From VXYL01 sp965200375 (GTDB lineage: Bacteria > Pseudomonadota > Gammaproteobacteria > Pseudomonadales > Azotimanducaceae), in contig OZ241353.1 of assembly GCA_965200375.1 (NCBI GenBank), positions 3,162,001 through 3,226,000 of the forward strand: DNA of 64,000 nucleotides. Direction: 5' to 3'. Of the stretch, positions 9,658 through 18,336 are shown piece by piece. Made by a program: the position numbers and the translations under genes. The notes below the pieces were generated by a model. It was not told the origin of the DNA and ran no database searches. It worked only from the letters and a program-made list of their open reading frames with translations. Positions within the stretch are counted from its first letter, which is position 1. Each line of letters begins with the position of its first letter.

Positions 9658-9972
9658 ATGCCGACAGTCTACTTCGAGACCTTGGACGGCGACACGGTGG
9701 CGGTGGCCGGCGAAGCCGGCGACATCGTGATGGAACTGGCCCGCGCCGAGGGCATAGACGGCGTCGACGCCGAGTGCGGCGGCGGCTGCGCCTGCGCCAC
9801 CTGCCATGTCCACGTGGATCCGGCCTGGATGGCCAAGGTGGGGCCGCCGAGCGATCTCGAACGCGAGATGCTGCAGTACGACGGCGACGTGACCGACACC
9901 AGCCGCCTCTCCTGCCAGATCGAGCTGAGCGACGCCCTGGACGGCCTGCGGGTGCGCGTGGTGGGGCGCTGA
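9658..9972 (+). CDS. Adrenodoxin-type [2Fe-2S] ferredoxin
   Basis: This 104-residue protein has the cluster ligands spaced as in adrenodoxin/FdxE-type ferredoxins: ECGGGCACATCHVHV (C-x5-C-x2-C) and a fourth Cys in RLSCQIEL. The ATG at 9658 gives the usual N terminus (MPTVYFETLDGDTVAV). Such ferredoxins feed electrons to P450s or serve iron-sulfur assembly; a P450 without its own ferredoxin lies at 57.1-58.3 kb, so it is a possible partner (inference). The next gene, an ATPase, begins 12 bases after its stop, so it may be the first gene of the transcript that leads into the CRISPR region. Confidence 0.92.
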   Translation: MPTVYFETLDGDTVAVAGEAGDIVMELARAEGIDGVDAECGGGCACATCHVHVDPAWMAKVGPPSDLEREMLQYDGDVTDTSRLSCQIELSDALDGLRVRVVGR

Positions 9973-9984
9973 CGGCGGTCCAAG

Positions 9985-11115
9985 ATGCTCACGCGCCTGT
10001 ACGCCGACAACTACAAGTGTCTCGTCAACTTCGAGCTGCCCCTCGACGACATAACGCTGCTGCTCGGCGCCAACGGCGCCGGCAAGAGTTCCGTTCTCGA
10101 CGCCGTCTATCGGCTGCGGGAGGTACTGGTAGGCGGCCGGCGCGTCGGCGATCCCGAGGCGTTCCCTCGCAGCACGCTGACGCACTGGGACGGTCGCAAC
10201 CGACAGGCGATCGCGTTGGATGTCGAACTTGAGGGGAGTCGCTTCAAGTACGGACTGGAGTTGGAGCACGAGCGCGACACCGGCAGGGCTCGCGTGTTGC
10301 TCGAGTCCTTGACGGCGGATGGCGGCCCCCTGTTCCACTGTTCTCGTGGCGAAGCGCAGCTGTACCGGGACGACCACTCCGAAGGTCCGCGCCTGTCCGT
10401 GGACTGGGCGGAGTCCTTCCTCGCGCGGATCTCGACGCGCAGGGACAACGTCCGCTTGGCCCGCTTCATGGACTTCATGCGGCGCTTGGTGGTGTGCGGC
10501 CTGCAACCGGAGACCTTCGCGGCCAACACCGATCAAGAGAGCACGGCCCTCGATCGCGATGGACGCAACTTCGCATCCTGGTACCGCCACCTCGTGCAGG
10601 AGAACACCGAGCAGACGGTGGAAGTCGTCGCCAAATTGCGGACCGCGATGGATGGGTTTCGCAGCTTGCGCATGGAGAGGGCAGGCACGGACACGCGCAC
10701 CATGCAACTCGCCTTCGAGAGCGAGGGCAGGGCGTACTCGCTGCGACTGGACCAGGTATCGGATGGCGAGCGGGTCCTGTTGGTCCTCTATACGCTTCTC
10801 GGCTTGGCGGCGGCGCAGCCCTTTACCCTGCTCATCGACGAACCGGACAACTTCCTGGCGTTGCCGGAGATCCAGCCTTGGCTGGTGGCGCTCGCGGACG
10901 TCTGCGGAGAATCAGGGCGCCAAGCAGTCATCTGTTCCCACCATCCCGAGCTGATCGACTACTTCGGCTCGGAGAAGGGCCTGCTGCTGGAGCGCACCAA
11001 TGGCGGCGTGACCACGGTACGCAATGCGTCCACTGTGGGGGCTGGATGCGGGCTGCGGCTGTCCGAGAGCATTGCGAGAGGCTGGGTGGAGACGAGCCCG
11101 GGGAACTCTCCATGA
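9985..11115 (+). CDS. AAA/ABC-type ATPase of an OLD-like two-gene defence module
   Basis: The 376-residue protein has a RecF/OLD-like ATPase layout: an N-terminal strand then Walker A GANGAGKSS at residues 28-36, a long helical insert (about 100-260), a signature-like SDGERVLLVLYTLL, Walker B LLIDEPDNFLALPEI, and an HHPELIDYF switch-like motif. There is no membrane segment. ATPases of this class sense foreign DNA or proteins and activate a partner nuclease. Here the partner is the next gene, which overlaps by four bases. The pair runs straight into cas3 in the same direction, so it may be co-transcribed with the CRISPR-Cas operon. The exact defence family is not clear to me. Confidence 0.82.
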   Translation: MLTRLYADNYKCLVNFELPLDDITLLLGANGAGKSSVLDAVYRLREVLVGGRRVGDPEAFPRSTLTHWDGRNRQAIALDVELEGSRFKYGLELEHERDTGRARVLLESLTADGGPLFHCSRGEAQLYRDDHSEGPRLSVDWAESFLARISTRRDNVRLARFMDFMRRLVVCGLQPETFAANTDQESTALDRDGRNFASWYRHLVQENTEQTVEVVAKLRTAMDGFRSLRMERAGTDTRTMQLAFESEGRAYSLRLDQVSDGERVLLVLYTLLGLAAAQPFTLLIDEPDNFLALPEIQPWLVALADVCGESGRQAVICSHHPELIDYFGSEKGLLLERTNGGVTTVRNASTVGAGCGLRLSESIARGWVETSPGNSP

Positions 11116-11654
11116 GGCGCGTCGGCGCGGTGCTGCTCTGCGAGGATTCGCAACACGAGGTGTTCGTTCGGCGTTTCCTGAAGAGACGCGGGTTGGTCCT
11201 TGGCCACCTGCGGGTGGAAAAGTGTCCGGGCGGCTCGGCCGAACAGTTCGTCCGCAAGAGGTATCCGGTGGAACTCGCGGCAATGCGGACGCGCCGCGCC
11301 AGGTCCGTGCTGATCGTAGTCGTCGACGGCGACGGCGAGGGCGTCCAGAGACGTCGCGGCGCTCTCGCGGCAGCCTGCCGAGAGGCGGGCATCGAGGATC
11401 GCGCCTCCGCCGAATCCGTGGTGGTGCTGGTTCCCACATGGAACATCGAGACGTGGCTGGCCTATGCCGCGGGCGAACCCGTCGACGAGACCAGGCGAGA
11501 CTATCCGCGCATGGCCAGAGAGAGCGACTGCCAGCCCCATGTCGAAGCACTCGCCGCCATGTGCGAGCGGCGGCGGTTGCGGGTGCCGGCCCCGCCTTCG
11601 TTGCAGGACGCCTGCAACGAATACGAGAGGCTCCGCGATTGGATGGGGCGCTGA
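11112..11654 (+). CDS. TOPRIM-like putative nuclease, partner of the upstream ATPase
   Basis: The 180-residue protein starts with a strand and acidic residue (MRRVGAVLLCEDSQHE, Glu11) and has a second acidic strand VLIVVVDGDGEG (Asp72, Asp74). This is the Glu ... DxD arrangement of TOPRIM folds and of DUF4276/RloB-like proteins. NIETWLAYAAGEPV and the Leu/Arg-rich C terminus also fit such proteins. TOPRIM partners of OLD-like ATPases are metal-dependent nucleases. Its ATG overlaps the ATPase stop by four bases and its stop is only ten bases before the cas3 start. The assignment rests on motif spacing and context, not on a database match. Confidence 0.65.
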   Translation: MRRVGAVLLCEDSQHEVFVRRFLKRRGLVLGHLRVEKCPGGSAEQFVRKRYPVELAAMRTRRARSVLIVVVDGDGEGVQRRRGALAAACREAGIEDRASAESVVVLVPTWNIETWLAYAAGEPVDETRRDYPRMARESDCQPHVEALAAMCERRRLRVPAPPSLQDACNEYERLRDWMGR

Positions 11655-11664
11655 GGGCGGTCCA

Positions 11665-14268
11665 GTGCAGGATCCAAGGCCCTCTACGCCGCAATGTGCG
11701 CACGAGTCTGCGCCGTTGCGCGAGGCATGGGGCAAATCGGACGAGAAGGAAGGCGGCTACCACCCGCTGGCGCATCACGCCATGGACGTAGCGGCGGTGT
11801 TCGAGAGGCTGATTGACCAGCCCGTCATCCGCAGCCGATTGGAGCGTGCGGCACAGCGCAAGCTCCGCGACATCGACTGCCAACGATTGGCCGCCGTGGT
11901 GTTCCTGCACGACATCGGCAAGCTGCATCCCGGTTTCCAGGCCAAGGCCTGGCCGGCGCACTTGCAGCGCCGACCCCTTCGGGGGCACCTACAGGAAGGT
12001 TGGGCCTTTCTTGAGTTGGCCGTTCGCAACCCGGCACATCCCTTCCACGGGATCCTCCATGAACTGAGTGGCTGGGGAGGTGCCTTGGAGTCCCTCGTCG
12101 ACGCATCGTTCGCGCACCACGGGCGCACGGTCAAACCCGCGGCGGATCCGACGCTTCGAGACTGGGGCGAAGGGTCTGTCCACTACGACTGGCGCCGGGA
12201 GGCCGAGGTCATGGCTGGCGCTCTGCGCCAATGGTTCCCACTCGCTTTTGCTCCTGGACCCGAATTCCCCACGGCACCGAGGTTCCACCATTTGGTGACC
12301 GGGTTCGTCGCGCTTGCGGACTGGATCGGCTCGGACACGCGGTACTTCCGCTACAAAGCGCCGTTCGATGCCACTTACAGCCTGACCGCCCGTGAGGTGG
12401 CCGCTCGCGCCGTGCGCACCATCGGCTTGGATGTAGGCGACCCGGCTGCGGTTCCCGCGCCGAGCTTCGCCGCCCTTACCGGCGGTTGGACGCCGAACCA
12501 CACTCAAGCGATCGTGGGCGAGATCGACGTGGAAGCCCGCCTCGTGATCCTTGAAGCCGAGACCGGCTCCGGCAAGACCGAGGCCGCCCTGCTCCACTTC
12601 GCGCGACTGTTTGCAGCCCGCAAGGTATCCGGCCTCTACTTCGCAGTGCCGACTCGGGCGGCGGCTGCTCAACTCCAAAGGCGCGTGAACGCCGCGATGC
12701 AGGCGTGGCTTGGTGGCGCGGCGCCGGAGGTCGTGTTGGCGATACCAGGTGCGTTGCTTTCTGGCGACTTCAAGGGCCAAAAGCTGCCGCATTGGCAAGT
12801 CTTGTGGCCAGACCAACCAGAGTCCAAACACCGGTGGTCCGCGGAACACGCCACACGCTTCTTGGCTGCACGGGTCGCAGTGGGCACGGTGGATCAGGCG
12901 ATGCTGGGCGGATTGCAGGTGAAGCACGCGCACCTCCGCGGCAGTGCGTTGAGCCGCAGCTTGCTCGTTGTCGACGAGGTGCATGCCTCGGACGCCTACA
13001 TGACGGAGGTGCTCAAACGGCTAGCCGATGAACACCTGGCCGTTGGCGGCTATGCGCTGCTCATGTCGGCGACCCTTGGCGCCAAGGCTAGGGCAGCATG
13101 GCGAGAAGAGGTGCTCCCGGATGCCGCGACTGCAAGCGCTACGCCGTTTCCCGCGATCTGGATACCGGGCCAAGCTGCGCCTTTGACTCCCGGCGTCGCC
13201 AGCCTCGCGAAGAATGTGCGCCTTGACGCGGTGCCAACGATGGACGCGGAGCAGACCGCAACGTGGGCGGTGGCGGCCGCTCGGCGAGGTGCGCGAGTGC
13301 TCGTGGTTCGGAACACCGTGGCCAAGGCGGTCGAGACTTGGCTGGCCGTTCAGCAAAGCAGCGCGGATCAGCTCCTGATGCAGGTCGCAGGCGGCCCGGC
13401 TCTGCATCACGGCCGTTTTGCGGCTGAAGACCGAGCGCTGCTCGATGCAGCAGTCGAAGGAGTGCTCGGTCGTGAGGACCGTCCTGGGGCAACTGGCTGC
13501 ATCGTCATCGGCACGCAAACCCTCGAGCAATCCTTGGACATCGACGCCGACTTGCTGATCACGGACTTGTGCCCAATGGACGTGCTGCTGCAGAGAATCG
13601 GCAGGCTGCATCGACATGGCTTGCCTAGGCCCGCTGGCTTTGAAGAACCGCGGGCGGTGGTGCTGATGCCGGAGACGGGATTGGACGCCCTCACGGTGCC
13701 GCGCTTCTTCAACGGCTTGGGAGGATGGGAGGCGGAGGACGGCTTCGTGGGCGTCTACCGGGACTTGGCCGGGCTCGAACTGACTCGGCGGTTGATCGAG
13801 AAGGCTCCCGTTTGGCGGCTGCCCGACATGAACCGTGAGCTTGTCGAGGGCGCAACGCATCCAGAACACACGGAGCGGCTGGTCGTCGAGAAGGGGGAGA
13901 CCACGGAGATCGGGGCGCGCTGGCGGCGCTACCACCAGCAATTCGGTGGTGCCGAGGCGGCGGCGGAGATGGTGGCGCGGCTCAACGTGCTGGATAGAAG
14001 CTGCGACTTGGCGAAGCTCGACTTTCCGCCGTCCGATGAGCATATCGTGACCCGAATCGGCAGCGAGGGCCGTGTGTTGTTGTTGGAGTCGCAGCCCGTT
14101 GGTCCGTTCGGGCAGACGGTCACGCGGATTGCCTTGCCCGCGCACTGGTGCCGGGGCCTGTCGGTGGACGACGTGCCGGTCGTGGAGTGCTGCGACGGCG
14201 GCTTGGCGCTGCGCTTGGGCGACGCGGCGTTCCACTACTCTCGGCAGGGGCTGTCGAAAAGTCCTTGA
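11665..14268 (+). CDS. cas3: CRISPR-associated helicase-nuclease Cas3, type I-E
   Basis: The 867-residue protein is close to the 888 of E. coli Cas3. The N-terminal HD nuclease has HPLAHHAMDVAAVF, FLHDIGKLHPGFQAK (about residue 82) and SFAHHGRT. The SF2 helicase follows with ETGSGKTEAALLHF (Walker A, about 300), LLVVDEVHASDAYM (DEVH box, about 437), LLMSATLG, GTQTLEQSLDIDADLL and LLQRIGRLHRHG. Cas3 is recruited by Cascade to the R-loop, then nicks and degrades target DNA. The GTG at 11665 is chosen because the conserved WGKS motif near the N terminus must be included and the longer frame overlaps the preceding gene. It has only a poor Shine-Dalgarno, suggesting coupling to the upstream gene. 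Confidence 0.95.
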   Translation: MQDPRPSTPQCAHESAPLREAWGKSDEKEGGYHPLAHHAMDVAAVFERLIDQPVIRSRLERAAQRKLRDIDCQRLAAVVFLHDIGKLHPGFQAKAWPAHLQRRPLRGHLQEGWAFLELAVRNPAHPFHGILHELSGWGGALESLVDASFAHHGRTVKPAADPTLRDWGEGSVHYDWRREAEVMAGALRQWFPLAFAPGPEFPTAPRFHHLVTGFVALADWIGSDTRYFRYKAPFDATYSLTAREVAARAVRTIGLDVGDPAAVPAPSFAALTGGWTPNHTQAIVGEIDVEARLVILEAETGSGKTEAALLHFARLFAARKVSGLYFAVPTRAAAAQLQRRVNAAMQAWLGGAAPEVVLAIPGALLSGDFKGQKLPHWQVLWPDQPESKHRWSAEHATRFLAARVAVGTVDQAMLGGLQVKHAHLRGSALSRSLLVVDEVHASDAYMTEVLKRLADEHLAVGGYALLMSATLGAKARAAWREEVLPDAATASATPFPAIWIPGQAAPLTPGVASLAKNVRLDAVPTMDAEQTATWAVAAARRGARVLVVRNTVAKAVETWLAVQQSSADQLLMQVAGGPALHHGRFAAEDRALLDAAVEGVLGREDRPGATGCIVIGTQTLEQSLDIDADLLITDLCPMDVLLQRIGRLHRHGLPRPAGFEEPRAVVLMPETGLDALTVPRFFNGLGGWEAEDGFVGVYRDLAGLELTRRLIEKAPVWRLPDMNRELVEGATHPEHTERLVVEKGETTEIGARWRRYHQQFGGAEAAAEMVARLNVLDRSCDLAKLDFPPSDEHIVTRIGSEGRVLLLESQPVGPFGQTVTRIALPAHWCRGLSVDDVPVVECCDGGLALRLGDAAFHYSRQGLSKSP

Positions 14269-14273
14269 AGCCC

Positions 14274-14302
14274 TTGACAGCGTGGAAGTGGATGCCTATA
14301 TA
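14274..14302 (+). promoter_or_regulatory. Sigma70-type promoter for the Cascade operon
   Basis: A perfect -35 hexamer TTGACA (14274-14279) is followed by exactly 17 bases and TATATA (14297-14302; 4 of 6 to TATAAT). It starts six bases after the cas3 stop and would give a leader of about 25 bases before the cse1 ATG. The same position carries the Pcas promoter in E. coli. It implies that cascade-cas1-cas2 can be transcribed separately from cas3. Confidence 0.7.
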
Positions 14303-14332
14303 GTATTGGCAGTTACGAACCGATCATCTTTG

Positions 14333-15928
14333 ATGAACCTGCTCACCGACGAAGTGCTGACAGTCACGACCCGCGATGGCGGGGGCAAGGCCGCATCGCT
14401 GCCGTCGCTGCTGGCTGGGATGGCAGGGGGCGAAGTTGCCGGGTTCCCGGCCATGCGTCCGCACCAGAGGCCCGCTTGGCACATGTTTCTCGTGCAGTTG
14501 GGCGCACTGGCGATGTGGACGGCTCGGCAGAGCGACTTGCCCACGCAACCTGGCGCATGGGCTGACCTGCTGCGTGCCTTGACTCCGGACCACGCCGATG
14601 ACGCGCCTTGGCGCTTGGTGGGGCTGGAGGCGACCAAGCCAGCCTTCATGCAGCCGCCCGTGCCTTGCGGACAGCACGGCAAGGGCCTGAAGTGGAGCCC
14701 GGTCGAAACGCCAGACGCACTGGACCTGCTCATCACATCCCGCAACCACGATCTGAAGCAGGCAGTGGCCAAGAATGCCTCGGCGGAGGACTGGATGTTC
14801 GCGCTGGTGTCGTTGCAAACGAGCGAGGGCTACAACGGGAGTGGGAAGCGGGGCATCGCTCGCATGAACCGCGGCAGTTCCAGTCGGCCGATGCTCCGTC
14901 TCGCACCTGCTGGCGAGCGCGACATGTCCATCGACCCCTCGACCTCGTGGGCGAGGGATGTTCGACGGCTGCTGAGGAACAGGACGGAGTCGAGCGGCTC
15001 GCTCGGCAAGGTCGGCGGTCCTGCGCTCCTTTGGTGCCTTGCTTGGTCAGAAGGCGAGCAGCTTGACCTCCGCAAGCTGGATCCCTGGTTCATCGAGGTA
15101 TGCCGTCGCGTCAGGCTGTACCGAGTCGGTGCGCAACTGGCCGCCCACAGCAGTACTTCGCGCCGGGAGCGCGTCGATGGCAAGGCGTTCAAGGGCAACG
15201 TCGGCGATCCTTGGGCTCCAGTGGAGAAAGCGAACGGAAAGTCGTTGACGCTGGCAGGCCGTAGCTTCACCTACGGGCTCTTGCACGAGCTGCTCTACTC
15301 CGGCAATTGGCAGGTGCCGTTGTTGGCTCAAGCGAGTGCCGAGGATCCGAGCGACCTGGCGCTAGTGGCCGAGGCGATCTCGCGTGGCAACAGCAAGACT
15401 GAGGGTTTCAAGTCTCGCGTCGTGCCGGTGCCGCGGAGCGTGCGCCGCCTATTCTCTTCGGAGACGGCAAGAGAGCTTGCAGCAGCGCAGATGGAGGAAA
15501 TCAAAGGCGTGAACCAGGCACTGAGGTATGCTGTCGCACTCGGGGCGGCGCATGGTGCGCGTGAGAAACTCGAGGGACCGGACTCGACAAGGAAAGAACG
15601 CCAGCGCCTTTATGGGTTCGCCGACCCGGCTACAGAGCGCCTCGACAGCGATGCAGACCGGCTTTTCTTTCCGAGCCTGTGGAAGAGAGTGGCTGCCGCC
15701 AACCGCGACGATGGCGAACGTCAAGATGCCAAGGTGAGCTTCTTGCGTAAGTTGAAGGATGCCGGCGACGCTGCCTTGGATGAGGCCTTGGCGGCGCTAC
15801 CTCGCCGTGCCGTGTACAGGGAAAGAGCCTTGGTTCGGGCCCGCCGGGCTTTTGTGAACAAGCTGCGGCGCACAAGCGCCTGCCGCGATTTGTTTCTTGG
15901 GGAGGACGTCCATGGCCCCGCCGGCTAG
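14333..15928 (+). CDS. cse1: Cascade large subunit Cse1 (CasA, Cas8e)
   Basis: The 531-residue protein starts MNLLTDEVLTV, the usual N terminus of Cse1, at an ATG 31 bases after the -10 box of the promoter described at 14274. Cse1 recognises the PAM and starts R-loop formation. The body has the family's block LVSLQTSEGYNGSGKRGIARM and SSRPMLRL, known from the branch of Cse1 proteins that differs clearly from the E. coli form; the zinc-finger cysteines of E. coli CasA are not seen. The C-terminal ~150 residues are helical, as expected for the four-helix bundle. It overlaps cse2 by 17 bases. Confidence 0.9.
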   Translation: MNLLTDEVLTVTTRDGGGKAASLPSLLAGMAGGEVAGFPAMRPHQRPAWHMFLVQLGALAMWTARQSDLPTQPGAWADLLRALTPDHADDAPWRLVGLEATKPAFMQPPVPCGQHGKGLKWSPVETPDALDLLITSRNHDLKQAVAKNASAEDWMFALVSLQTSEGYNGSGKRGIARMNRGSSSRPMLRLAPAGERDMSIDPSTSWARDVRRLLRNRTESSGSLGKVGGPALLWCLAWSEGEQLDLRKLDPWFIEVCRRVRLYRVGAQLAAHSSTSRRERVDGKAFKGNVGDPWAPVEKANGKSLTLAGRSFTYGLLHELLYSGNWQVPLLAQASAEDPSDLALVAEAISRGNSKTEGFKSRVVPVPRSVRRLFSSETARELAAAQMEEIKGVNQALRYAVALGAAHGAREKLEGPDSTRKERQRLYGFADPATERLDSDADRLFFPSLWKRVAAANRDDGERQDAKVSFLRKLKDAGDAALDEALAALPRRAVYRERALVRARRAFVNKLRRTSACRDLFLGEDVHGPAG

Positions 15929-16493
15929 CTTGCCGCAAGTGGTCGTTCGGGTGGCGGAGTTCATCCAACACCTCGAGCCAGGCCCGCTCGCCGAACTTCG
16001 GCGGCTGGATGCGGCGCGGCCCGCGTCAGCGTTCTGGCGGCTCGCGGCGCGCCATCCCGACTCCGTCGGCGTTCCAAGCAAGCAGGCCTCTTGGATGAGC
16101 ATAGTGCGCGTCATCGCCACGCTGATGCCGAAGGGCGATTCGGCCCAGCGTCCCTCGCTCCATGATCCCCGACGTCGCCTAGGCGAGGTGCTTTGCGACG
16201 GCGGCGATCCCACGTGGCCAGGCGACAACGCCGACGCAAGGCCGGTCTACAGCGAGGCGCGGTTTGCCCGCCTCTTGGCCGCACGCGGTCGCCATCGAGA
16301 GATTCTCATGGAAAGGGCGGCGCGGACCATCGCAAGGAGCCGGCAAGCGGACAGTGGCGTGAATCTGGTGGATGTTGCGTACACGTTGTTAGGCGAAACG
16401 GATAGACGACGGTTGGCGGAGTCCTATTACGGCCGCTTGGACAAGGCAGAACGAACTCACGAGGACAATCGCGAGGAGGAGCAAATCGGGTGA
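15912..16493 (+). CDS. cse2: Cascade small subunit Cse2 (CasB)
   Basis: This 193-residue, mainly helical and basic protein has length and position diagnostic of Cse2. It contains GPLAELRRLDAARPASAFWRLA near the N terminus and ARFARLLAARGRH in the middle, as in CasB proteins. Two copies line the Cascade belly and hold the displaced DNA strand. The ATG at 15912 has GGAGG six bases upstream, inside the end of cse1, so it is preferred to the ATG at 15897. Its stop overlaps the cas7 GTG by four bases. Confidence 0.88.
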   Translation: MAPPASLPQVVVRVAEFIQHLEPGPLAELRRLDAARPASAFWRLAARHPDSVGVPSKQASWMSIVRVIATLMPKGDSAQRPSLHDPRRRLGEVLCDGGDPTWPGDNADARPVYSEARFARLLAARGRHREILMERAARTIARSRQADSGVNLVDVAYTLLGETDRRRLAESYYGRLDKAERTHEDNREEEQIG

Positions 16494-17602
16494 CAGCACT
16501 AAACTTCCTACAGATCCACACGCTCAGCGCTTACACGTCGGCGCTCTTGAACCGCGACGATAGCGGCTTGGCCAAGCGATTGCTCTACGGCGGGGCGATG
16601 CGCACGCGCATTTCGTCGCAGTGCCTCAAGCGGCACTGGAGAACCGCGGACGATCCGCACGCGCTTGACGACATCGACGGAGCCGAAGCTGCCGTTCGAT
16701 CCAGAGAGCTGGTTACGAAGTGGGTCATCGACCCTCTTCGCGAAGAATTCACGCCGGAAGTTGTGACGGCACTGGAACCGGCCTTTCAGGTTGCGGTGTA
16801 TGGCGACAAAGGTACGAGCCGAAAGGGCCGGCAAACGCTGCTGTTCGGAGAACCGGAGCTCAATTGGCTTCAAGGAGAGGCGAAGCGGCTCGCGCAGGAA
16901 GCTTCGGGCAGTGCCGAGGCTGCGGCAAAGGCCGTCGAAGCGTGGGGGAAGGAGTTCAGGCAGAACATCCAAGCACTGCGCGCCGGAACTTCGTTGCCGG
17001 GCGGCATGACCTCCGCCTTGTTCGGACGGATGGTGACCTCCGATCCAGATGCCAACATCACAGCGCCCGTTCATGTGGCGCACGCCTTCACGGTGCATGA
17101 AGAGGAGTCCGAAAGCGATTACTTCACGGCCGTTGACGATCTGTCGGAAGGCGAACCCGGTGCGGACACAATCCAGGAGACTGAGCTCACGTCCGGGTTG
17201 TTCTACGGCTATGTGGTCGTGGACCTGCGAGGCCTTTTGCGCAACGTCGGCGAAAACGCCGACTTGGCCGGCCGGGTGCTGCACAACCTGGTCTATCTGA
17301 TTGCCGAAGTGTCGCCCGGTGCAAAGCTCGGCTCCACGGCGCCCTACGGCAGGGCCGCGTTCATGCTGCTGGAAGCTGGCGACAGGCAGCCGCGCAGCAT
17401 GGCCGAGGCGTTCCGCTCGCCGTGTCCGCCACGCACGGATGACGCCATTGGCGCCTTGGTTGGCCACTTGGCCGCCCTTGACGCGGCCTACGCGACTGGG
17501 GAAACCCGCAAGGTCATGTCGTTGGCAAAGGCCGACGTGCCACTGGCCGAGGCAGGCACGCTGGACGACTTGGCCGTCTGGGCGCAAGAGCTCGTCTCGT
17601 AG
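16490..17602 (+). CDS. cas7e: Cascade backbone subunit Cas7e (CasC, Cse4)
   Basis: This 370-residue protein begins with the family signature FLQIHTLSAYTSALLNRDDSGLAKRLLYGGAMR (residues 6 to 38; quoted here only as landmarks FLQIHTLSAY and RDDSGLAKR) and continues with RISSQCLKRHWR. Six copies coat the crRNA. Other landmarks are MTSALFGRMVTSDPDANITA and HVAHAFTVHEEESESDYFTA. The start is a GTG at 16490 overlapping the cse2 stop, with GGAGGAG upstream. It shares the single Cascade transcript, with nine bases to cas5. Confidence 0.95.
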   Translation: MTALNFLQIHTLSAYTSALLNRDDSGLAKRLLYGGAMRTRISSQCLKRHWRTADDPHALDDIDGAEAAVRSRELVTKWVIDPLREEFTPEVVTALEPAFQVAVYGDKGTSRKGRQTLLFGEPELNWLQGEAKRLAQEASGSAEAAAKAVEAWGKEFRQNIQALRAGTSLPGGMTSALFGRMVTSDPDANITAPVHVAHAFTVHEEESESDYFTAVDDLSEGEPGADTIQETELTSGLFYGYVVVDLRGLLRNVGENADLAGRVLHNLVYLIAEVSPGAKLGSTAPYGRAAFMLLEAGDRQPRSMAEAFRSPCPPRTDDAIGALVGHLAALDAAYATGETRKVMSLAKADVPLAEAGTLDDLAVWAQELVS

Positions 17603-17610
17603 GCAAGAAC

Positions 17611-18336
17611 ATGCATCAATGGCTCGTGCTGAAGTTCGAGGCACCGCTGGTGGCGTTCGGCGGTGTTGCGATTGACCAGATGGGCCCTGTGCGCGAGTTT
17701 CCCGCGGCATCGATGCTCGCCGGGCTTATTGGCAACGCGCTCGGCTGGCACTGGTCCGACTCGTCCGCCCATCAGGCAGCACAGGACCGCCTTGTCTTCG
17801 GCGCACGAATCGAACGAGAGGGGAACGTGCTTACAGATGTGCAGAACGCGCATCTCGCCAAGAGCGACAAGGGGTGGACGACGAGCGGGCGACCGGAAGG
17901 ACGGGGTGGGGGCGACAAGACCTACCGTTCGCCGCATCGCCGATTCCGGCAGTACCACGCCGACGCATCGGTACGGGTGGTTTTTCGCTTGCAGCCAGCT
18001 ATGGCGAAACCGACCCTTGACCGAGTGGCCGAAGCCTTGGAGCGGCCTGCACGGCCGTTGTACCTTGGCCGCAAACCGTGCCTTCCTTCCAGCTTCCTGC
18101 TCGATGCCGAGCCACATCGGTGGTCCTCCGGTAGCAACGTCTACGAGGCGCTTCGGAACTTGCCGGGCGCTTCGACTCCACTGCGAGCGCAATGGCCGGT
18201 TGGCCAAGGGCCGGAGGCAGGAGAGGGCGTGGACCAAGTGGCGGACCTTGCCGACACCAGAAACTGGCGCACGGGACTGCACGCGGGATCTCGGCGGGTG
18301 GTGGAGGGCTGGGTAGAACCCGTGAGTGGACGATGA
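17611..18336 (+). CDS. cas5e: Cascade subunit Cas5e (CasD)
   Basis: The 241-residue RAMP-family protein starts MHQWLVLKFEAPLVAFGG, then IDQMGPVREFPAASMLAGLIG, the conserved Cas5 core that grips the 5' handle of the crRNA. The central HRRFRQYHADASVRVVF and C-terminal RKPCLPSSFLL blocks match CasD. The stop overlaps the cas6e ATG by four bases. Length is normal for the family. Confidence 0.93.
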   Translation: MHQWLVLKFEAPLVAFGGVAIDQMGPVREFPAASMLAGLIGNALGWHWSDSSAHQAAQDRLVFGARIEREGNVLTDVQNAHLAKSDKGWTTSGRPEGRGGGDKTYRSPHRRFRQYHADASVRVVFRLQPAMAKPTLDRVAEALERPARPLYLGRKPCLPSSFLLDAEPHRWSSGSNVYEALRNLPGASTPLRAQWPVGQGPEAGEGVDQVADLADTRNWRTGLHAGSRRVVEGWVEPVSGR

